19,529 nucleotides of DNA from JBGSMF01 sp041740315 (lineage in GTDB: Bacteria; Chloroflexota; Anaerolineae; Fen-1058). Location: assembly GCA_041740315.1 (NCBI GenBank), contig JBGSMF010000077.1, positions 1 to 19,529 of the forward strand, in the 5' to 3' direction. This document shows positions 14,613-19,529 of the stretch, in pieces (positions within the stretch are counted from its first letter, which is position 1; every line of letters begins with the position of its first letter). The translations under genes and the position numbers were made by a program. The notes beneath the pieces were generated by a model. It had not been told where the DNA came from, did not search any database, and was given only the letters and a program-made list of their open reading frames with translations.

Positions 14613-14666
14613 AGCATAACACCCCAATGTTAAACCAACTTTAAAGACAAGTTAAGCTTGGATTAA
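14613..14666 (-). promoter_or_regulatory. Pho box (four 11-bp repeats) and -10 element for the two-small-gene operon
   Basis: Minus-strand hexamers TTAATC (14666-14661), TTAACT (14655-14650), TTAAAG (14644-14639) and TTAACA (14633-14628) have an exact 11-bp period, followed by 9 nt and TATGCT (14618-14613). The geometry is identical to the pstS promoter. Expected transcription start is near 14606, just upstream of the ATG at 14579. Confidence 0.75.
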
Positions 14667-14683
14667 GAACCAGGGCAAAATCC

Positions 14684-14737
14684 TTCACATGGTCTTAACA
14701 AGCTCTTAAACTTGCCTTAACATTCATGCGCCATAAT
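14684..14737 (+). promoter_or_regulatory. Pho box (four 11-bp repeats) and -10 element for the pstS2-kinase operon
   Basis: Plus-strand hexamers TTCACA (14684-14689), TTAACA (14695-14700), TTAAAC (14706-14711) and TTAACA (14717-14722) have an exact 11-bp period, followed by 9 nt and CATAAT (14732-14737). It is back to back with the box at 14613-14666, only 17 bp apart, so one regulator-bound region probably fires in both directions. Expected start is near 14744. Confidence 0.82.
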
Positions 14738-14769
14738 AATTGGTGAAAAATCAGAAAGGATGGTCAACC

Positions 14770-15603
14770 ATGAGAAGCAAACTGGGTTTTGTGCTATTGC
14801 TCATTCTCTTTGTTGCCGCTTGTGGACAATCTACCACCACAGTTCCTCCTACTCCAGATACTAGCATTTCAGGACGGCTTACCTTTGCCGGCAGCACCAC
14901 TGTCCAACCTTTGGCCGATGCGCTGGCGCGCGCGTTTAGAGAACGCTACCCCAATGTTGTTTTAGAGATTGCCGCTGGCGGCACCCAGGTAGGCATAGAT
15001 GCCATTCACGACGGGACAGTAGACCTTGGCATGGCATCCCGCTCGCTTTCGCTCCAAGAAGCTGTGGGCATCACGCAACATCAGATTGCGGTAGATGTCA
15101 TTGCCATTGTTGCGCATAGCTCCAACCCGGTCAAGAACCTGACCCTCGATCAACTGCGTGGTATCTATCTGGGCCAGCTCACCGCCTGGAACCAGGTAGG
15201 CGGCCCAGAACGCAAGATTGTGGCGGTGGTGCGCGGCAAAAATTCGGGCACACGCGGCGCTTTTGATGAGCTTGTGCTCAAAGGCCAAGATCCGGCGGCC
15301 CCAGGCGCGCAAATCGCCGTCACCGCCGGCGATGTGGCGGCCATGGTGTTGGATGATCCCAACGCTATCGGCTATGTGGGCTTTGGCAACCTTGAGCCTG
15401 GGCTAGACCTGATCGTCATAGATGGAGTTGCGCCTGACGAAGAGACTGTGCGCAATAACAGTTACCCGCTGGTGCGCCCGCTGTTGCTGCTTACCGGGCC
15501 GCTCAGCCAACCCCTGGCGCTCAAATTTGTCGAATGGGCCACAAGCCAGGAAGGCCAGCAAATTGTGGCGGCGAGCGGGTGGGTCCCCGCCAAGCCGCAT
15601 TGA
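14770..15603 (+). CDS. second PstS-family phosphate-binding lipoprotein
   Basis: This 277-residue periplasmic-type binding protein has a lipoprotein signal ending in FVAAC (C18) and a short T/P-rich linker. The PstS-like core includes LTFAGSTTVQPLADAL (37-52), GGTQVGIDAIHDGTVDLGMASR (70-91), LRGIYLGQLTAWNQVGG (129-145) and RGKNSGTRGAF (155-165). It is shorter than the operon PstS (406 residues) and belongs to the AGSTT subgroup, so it is a distinct paralogue rather than a recent copy. An earlier TTG start (14740) overlaps the promoter and is rejected; the ATG at 14770 has AAAGGA 9 nt upstream. No second permease or ATPase follows. A histidine kinase starts 17 nt later, so it may serve the shared PstCAB or act as a sensor subunit. 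Confidence 0.9.
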   Translation: MRSKLGFVLLLILFVAACGQSTTTVPPTPDTSISGRLTFAGSTTVQPLADALARAFRERYPNVVLEIAAGGTQVGIDAIHDGTVDLGMASRSLSLQEAVGITQHQIAVDVIAIVAHSSNPVKNLTLDQLRGIYLGQLTAWNQVGGPERKIVAVVRGKNSGTRGAFDELVLKGQDPAAPGAQIAVTAGDVAAMVLDDPNAIGYVGFGNLEPGLDLIVIDGVAPDEETVRNNSYPLVRPLLLLTGPLSQPLALKFVEWATSQEGQQIVAASGWVPAKPH

Positions 15604-15620
15604 ACAGTGGAATTGCTTGA

Positions 15621-17411
15621 ATGTTTCGCGCTATCTACGTTTCACTCTATCATCGCTGGCGGCATTGCCCCCTCAGCGTCAAACTGCTCCTGCCCATCAT
15701 CGGATTGATGCTGATTTCACTGCTGGTCAGCGCGCTGGCTTTTGTGTGGGGCACCAGGCTCACCCAAGATCAACTCATCAGCCAAAAAGTAAACTCTAAC
15801 ACCGAGCGCGTTCGCGCCGCGCTGCTGGCGCGGGTAGAAGATGTGAACAATGCCGCGGTGTTGTTGGCCAACGACCCCAGTGTTTTGGGGGCGGCGCAGC
15901 AAGACACTCAAGCCAGCCTGAGCATCCTCAACAATCGCGCGGTGGTGGTGCGCGAACGCCTGGATCTGGACCTGATTCAAATCTACAACCAGCATGGCCA
16001 GGCGCGCACTAACCTGGTGCTCTCTAGCCTTTATCGCGAATCCCTGCTGATTGGGCAAACCAAAACCGGTGTGGCGCTTGCCCTGGTAGGCGAGGGCCGG
16101 CTACTCTTGTTAGGGCAGGCCAACATGCCGGACAAGCAAGGCATTGTCATTGCTGGGCTTGACCTGGATGAAGAATTGCGCCGCATCGTTTCCAGGTACA
16201 GCCTGTCTACTGACCTGGGGTTGAGCGTATATGGCTTTGGCGTTAGCACGCGCGACCAGCTTGCTTTTAATGCTCCCAACGGCTGGAACGGGCAGCGCTA
16301 TTATCAGCGCGTCCCGCTGACCCTGGGCGATACCCCGGTCGAGTTGGTGCTGGCGCAATCCAACGCCGATATCGCCCAGGTTGCCACGACTGGCCTGGGT
16401 GTGATGGTAGGAAGCGGCTTGCTCACAACATTGCTGCTGATTGGGTTGAGCGTGTTCATCACCCGCTCGATCACTCAACCCATCCACCGCCTGGCCGCCG
16501 CCGCCCAGACTGTGGCGCGGGGTGATTTGAAACAACAAATCGAGATTGTCTGCCTGTCGGGCGAAGATGAAATAGGGCAGTTGTCAGCCGCCTTTGACTA
16601 TATGGTGACGCAACTGCGCAACTTGCGCAAGACCCTGGAAGACAAGGTGCAAGCGCGCACGCGCGAGCTGACAGATGCCTATGCTCGCTTGCAAGAACTG
16701 GACCGCGTCAAGGATCAATTTGTCCAAAACGTGTCGCACGAGCTGCGCACGCCGGTGGGCATCATCTTGGCCTATGCCGAGTTGTTGGATAACGGCGAAT
16801 TGGGCAAATTGCAGCCCCAACAACAAGATTCGGTGTCTATCATCGCCCGCCGGGCGTGCTTGCTTAAAAAACTGGTAGATGACCTGACAATACTGATGGA
16901 AGCCGAAGAGGGTTTGTCCAAACACGAGATAATTGATATGGCCGAGTTGGTCGCCGCGCTTTCTGCTGATTTTCAAATAATGGCTCACAAAGCCATGCTA
17001 TCTTTATCGGCAGAAATTGCGCCTGACCTGCCTTACATCAAGGGCGACCCAGCCCACCTGCGCCGCGCGTGCGACAACTTGATCGGCAACGCCCTCAAGT
17101 TCACGCCGGCCGGCGGCGCAATAAAGGTGCGCCTGTGGCCGGACAATGGCAACGTGGTGGTGGAAGTAGCCGATACCGGCATTGGCATTCCGCTCGAACA
17201 ACAAGAGCGCGTTTTTGATCGTTTTTATCAAGTGGACGGCAGCATGAGCCGACGCTATGGCGGTGTGGGTCTGGGACTAGCGTTGGTCAAAGAGATTGTG
17301 CAAGACCACAACGGCCACATTTCACTTGAGAGCGAACCGGGGCGCGGCAGCGTCTTTCGGATAGCTCTCCCGGCTGACCATGGCGACCGGCCTAAACGAG
17401 ATGGCCTATGA
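15621..17411 (+). CDS. transmembrane sensor histidine kinase (extracytoplasmic sensor, HAMP, HisKA, HATPase)
   Basis: This 596-residue kinase has TM1 at about 20-44, an extracytoplasmic region of about 210 residues (45-255) that looks like a CACHE-type double sensor, and TM2 at about 256-281. A HAMP domain follows (282-335), then a coiled coil and HisKA with NVSHELRTPVG (phospho-acceptor H373). The ATPase domain has N-box DNLIGNALKFTP, G1 VADTGIGIP (D518), F-box FDRFYQ and G2 GGVGLGLALV. There is no receiver domain. The layout differs from classical PhoR by having a large outer sensor and no visible PAS. It is 17 nt downstream of the PstS paralogue and 4-bp overlapped (ATGA) with the next kinase, under the Pho box at 14684. 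The partner response regulator is not in the window. It may be the phosphate sensor kinase of this organism; that is inference. Confidence 0.92.
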   Translation: MFRAIYVSLYHRWRHCPLSVKLLLPIIGLMLISLLVSALAFVWGTRLTQDQLISQKVNSNTERVRAALLARVEDVNNAAVLLANDPSVLGAAQQDTQASLSILNNRAVVVRERLDLDLIQIYNQHGQARTNLVLSSLYRESLLIGQTKTGVALALVGEGRLLLLGQANMPDKQGIVIAGLDLDEELRRIVSRYSLSTDLGLSVYGFGVSTRDQLAFNAPNGWNGQRYYQRVPLTLGDTPVELVLAQSNADIAQVATTGLGVMVGSGLLTTLLLIGLSVFITRSITQPIHRLAAAAQTVARGDLKQQIEIVCLSGEDEIGQLSAAFDYMVTQLRNLRKTLEDKVQARTRELTDAYARLQELDRVKDQFVQNVSHELRTPVGIILAYAELLDNGELGKLQPQQQDSVSIIARRACLLKKLVDDLTILMEAEEGLSKHEIIDMAELVAALSADFQIMAHKAMLSLSAEIAPDLPYIKGDPAHLRRACDNLIGNALKFTPAGGAIKVRLWPDNGNVVVEVADTGIGIPLEQQERVFDRFYQVDGSMSRRYGGVGLGLALVKEIVQDHNGHISLESEPGRGSVFRIALPADHGDRPKRDGL

Positions 17412-19207
17412 ATCTACCTGACAACGTCGCGCCCGTAGAGTTGCCCCCCACGCTCAATCCTGCCGCGGCAGGCGCACCCATCGGGTTGCCTTCAACCATA
17501 GGCGACTTGGCCAGCTATGATTTCAATGTCGGCCCGCACGTCAAGGCTCGGACGGTCGTCAAAGAACTCGAGCGCCGCCCCGAATTGCCGGGCGTGCTGG
17601 TGCTTGACCGTCACGTGTGCATCGGCATGGCCTCGCGGCACAAATGCTTTGAGATGTTGAGCCGCCCCTATGGCGTGGAGGTTTTTCTCAATCGCCCTAT
17701 TCAGACGCTTTGCAAAGAGCTGGCAATCGCCCCAACTTTTTTGCCTGCTCAAACCCGTATTGACGATGCGGTGCAAAGCGCGCTCGACCGCCCCTTTGAG
17801 CAGTTGTACGAACCCGTCATTGCGCAGTTCGACGGCGGCGCGCTCAAGCTACTCGACCTGCACGTGCTCCTGCTGGCGCAGTCGCGCTTGCTGGCCAATG
17901 CCAATAGCCTGGTTCGCCAGCAAATCGAAATCGGGCGCGCCCTGTCCAGCACGCTGGAACTCCAAGAGGTGTTGGACATGATCCTGCACCACATGGCCGA
18001 GATTATCCCTTATGACCGGGCCGGCATCATGTTGCAAAATGGCCCAGTGCTGGAATTTATCGCCGCGCGCGGTTTTCCGCCCCAAGCAGATATCCGCCAG
18101 ATGCGGGTAGACATTTTGGAAAGCGATATTTATCAAGAGATGTGTTACACCCAGCAACCCATTTCCATCCCAGATGTTTCGCAGCAGCCCGATTGGCGTT
18201 ACATGGATGGCCTGGCGGCGGCTCGCGCCTGGGCCGGCCTTCCACTGATTCACTCTGGCTATGTCATCGGTATGTTGTCGCTGACGCGGCTGGCAGCAGA
18301 TGATTACAGCCAGGACGAACTGGCGCTGGCCCAAACCTTTGCCGGGCAGGCCGCCATTGCGCTGCAAAATGCCCGCCTGTACGCAGAAATAAAACGTTTC
18401 AACCAGGAACTGGAAAGCAAGGTACAAGAACGCACCGAGGCGTTGCAGGCCGCTTGTGCCAAATTGGAACGGCTCGACCGAACCAAGTCGGATTTCATTG
18501 GTGTAGCCTCACACGAACTGCGCACGCCGTTGACGGTGATGAGCGGCTATACGCAAATGCTGCGGTCTGATCCGGCGATTCAGGCCAATCAAAACCATTC
18601 CCAAATGTTGATGGGGATTTACGCGGGCATCACCCGGCTGCACCAAGTGGTCAACAGCATGCTGGATGTGATCAAGATAGACAGCCGCAATTTGCAATTG
18701 TGCTGCAAAACATTCGATCTGGGCAGGTTAATCAATAGCCTGCAAGACGAGTTCGCGCCCTTGGCAGCAGAGCGCCATCAGATGCTGAGCGTGCAAGACG
18801 TGGAGAGCTTGCCACCTATTGAGGGCGACAGCGACGCTCTTTACACAGTGTTCTATCACCTGATTGTCAATGCCATCAAATACACGCCCGTCGGCGGGGG
18901 TGTCACCATCAGCGCGCATCAACCCGACATGGACTGGATTGAGATAGTGGTCAGCGATACGGGCATTGGTATTGACCCGGCGCACCACGAATTGATCTTT
19001 GAAAAGTTTTACCAGACCGGTCAGGTATTGCTCCATTCCAGCGGCAAGACCAAGTTCAAAGGCGGCGGGCCAGGGCTGGGACTGGCAATTGCCAGGGGCA
19101 TCGTGGAAGCGCATGGGGGAAAAATCTGGGTAGAGAGTGTGCGCCAAGACGAGCTTGTTTGCCCAGGCAGCCAGTTCCATGTGCGGTTGCCTATTGGGGG
19201 CAATTAA
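17408..19207 (+). CDS. soluble histidine kinase with CBS-like and GAF input domains
   Basis: This 599-residue kinase has no membrane segment. Residues about 35-160 form a CBS-pair-like input region: PELPGVLVLDRHVCIGMASR, then RPYGVEVFLNRPI, LPAQTRIDDAVQSALDRP and EPVIAQFDGGALKLLDLHVLL. The same arrangement occurs in front of some bacterial GGDEF and kinase proteins. A GAF domain follows (about 175-325, ending QAAIALQNARLYAEI), then a coiled coil and HisKA with GVASHELRTPLT (H369). The ATPase domain has N-box HLIVNAIKYTP (N488), G1 VSDTGIGID (D517) and G2 GGGPGLGLA (552-560). Its ATG overlaps the previous kinase stop by 4 bp, so the two are translationally coupled. There is no receiver domain. 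CBS-like input suggests sensing of nucleotides, but the ligand-binding residues cannot be assigned. Confidence 0.9.
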   Translation: MNLPDNVAPVELPPTLNPAAAGAPIGLPSTIGDLASYDFNVGPHVKARTVVKELERRPELPGVLVLDRHVCIGMASRHKCFEMLSRPYGVEVFLNRPIQTLCKELAIAPTFLPAQTRIDDAVQSALDRPFEQLYEPVIAQFDGGALKLLDLHVLLLAQSRLLANANSLVRQQIEIGRALSSTLELQEVLDMILHHMAEIIPYDRAGIMLQNGPVLEFIAARGFPPQADIRQMRVDILESDIYQEMCYTQQPISIPDVSQQPDWRYMDGLAAARAWAGLPLIHSGYVIGMLSLTRLAADDYSQDELALAQTFAGQAAIALQNARLYAEIKRFNQELESKVQERTEALQAACAKLERLDRTKSDFIGVASHELRTPLTVMSGYTQMLRSDPAIQANQNHSQMLMGIYAGITRLHQVVNSMLDVIKIDSRNLQLCCKTFDLGRLINSLQDEFAPLAAERHQMLSVQDVESLPPIEGDSDALYTVFYHLIVNAIKYTPVGGGVTISAHQPDMDWIEIVVSDTGIGIDPAHHELIFEKFYQTGQVLLHSSGKTKFKGGGPGLGLAIARGIVEAHGGKIWVESVRQDELVCPGSQFHVRLPIGGN

Positions 19208-19235
19208 CAAGACATTTTTTCTCCTCCTAGCAGGC

Positions 19236-19314
19236 TGTCGGAGAGCGGGCTGGTAGGCTCGTAGTGCGCGCTTCAGCGCGCTAAAGCGCGCACTACGAAC
19301 GGCCCTCTCCGACA
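19236..19314. repeat. nested palindromic element downstream of the kinase operon
   Basis: The outer inverted repeat TGTCGGAGAG (19236-19245) / CTCTCCGACA (19305-19314) encloses a 14-bp perfect stem CGTAGTGCGCGCTT (19260-19273) / AAGCGCGCACTACG (19284-19297) with a 10-nt loop. CTCCTAGC occurs on both sides (19224-19231 and 19317-19324), which could be a target duplication. The strong hairpin may also stop or stabilise the kinase transcript. Confidence 0.7.
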
Positions 19315-19390
19315 ATCTCCTAGCTGCGGGAGGGAGGGTGGATTTGTGTTGAGTTTGTGATGAAGGTATGGTAAAGATATGGAAATAGAG

Positions 19391-19529
19391 GTAACTACTC
19401 AGCCGGCACCCTTCGACCTGTCTGCCGACAGAGCAGGCTACGCGCCGCGCATCCTGAGCGAAGTGAAACGCAGTCGAAGGAGCGCGGCGCTTATCCTGAG
19501 CAAGGCCGAAGGACGCTCAGGATGCTGAG
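19391..19529. mobile_element. MITE-like element, inverted relative of the one at 13859, cut by the window edge
   Basis: It starts with the same GTAACTACTCAGC terminal repeat (19391-19403) and the window stops at GCTGAG (19524-19529), the first 6 bases of the opposite terminal repeat. Next to the left end is CACCCTTCGAC, as next to the right end of the 13859 element. Before the right end is CGCTCAGGAT, as next to the left end of the other element. The two copies are therefore in inverse orientation. The middle is longer (predicted 146 bp) and contains more CTGAGCG/CGAAGG units. Confidence 0.8.

Larger units (their letters stand above)
19208..19529. other. non-coding right end of window with two palindromic elements
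   Basis: About 320 bases after the last kinase show no gene. They contain a nested palindrome (19236-19314), a plain stretch (19325-19390) in which I see no signal, and the start of a MITE-like element (19391 to the edge). Confidence 0.7.

Noticed and set aside
14580..14627. Upstream ATG at 14627 for the 72-residue gene
   Set aside because: It lies before the predicted -10 element (14613-14618); the ATG at 14579 has a strong ribosome binding site and a short leader.
14740..14769. Upstream TTG start for the second PstS
   Set aside because: It would overlap the predicted transcription start and add residues before the signal peptide; the ATG at 14770 has the ribosome binding site.
15621..17411. 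Naming the first kinase phoR
   Set aside because: The domain order lacks the visible PAS of classical PhoR and no phoB/phoP neighbour is present, so the symbol is not justified.

Overview
The window looks like a chromosomal piece of a free-living bacterium, most likely a member of the Chloroflexota (Anaerolineae or Caldilineae type). This is an inference from protein style (paired Roadblock/LC7 proteins, large GAF/SpoIIE and GAF/histidine-kinase proteins, lipoprotein PstS, an O-antigen-ligase/TPR fusion) and from gaps filled with short palindromic repeats. No rRNA, tRNA or phylogenetic marker is present to prove it. No phage genes, transposase gene or CRISPR array were seen.

Layout. Positions 1-3238 (+) hold the 3' part of an O-antigen ligase-like membrane protein with a C-terminal TPR region, then two Roadblock/LC7 proteins. 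Positions 3443-4566 (-) hold an iron-sulfur flavoprotein whose stop codon overlaps the start of a small lipoprotein gene. Positions 4788-13824 (-) are a long phosphate operon in the order pstS, pstC, pstA, pstB, phoU, arsC, a hypothetical membrane-anchored protein, surE and a GAF-SpoIIE phosphatase. Positions 14059-14579 (-) hold two small uncharacterised genes. Positions 14770-19207 (+) hold a second PstS-type lipoprotein followed by two sensor histidine kinases. The last 320 bases are non-coding and carry two palindromic elements.

The most informative signal is regulatory. Three 54-bp blocks with the same architecture (four TTAACA-like hexamers at an exact 11-bp period, then 9 nt, then a -10-like hexamer) lie upstream of the pstS operon, the two-small-gene operon and the pstS2-kinase operon. 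They look like Pho boxes bound by a PhoB/PhoP-type regulator. They tie all three units into one phosphate-starvation regulon and bring two undescribed small proteins and a kinase pair into it. No response regulator is encoded in the window.

How the genes fit together: PstSCAB imports phosphate and PhoU modulates transporter and signalling. ArsC detoxifies arsenate that enters through the same route. SurE releases phosphate from nucleotides. The SpoIIE-type phosphatase and the two kinases are probable signalling outputs or inputs of the phosphate state. A 103-bp MITE-like element with 13-bp terminal inverted repeats and an 8-bp target duplication sits in the predicted 5' leader of pstS. A longer inverted relative runs off the right end of the window. 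Every gap between pstS and phoU holds a different palindrome, whereas the phoU-arsC and arsC-hypothetical joints are 4-bp overlaps.
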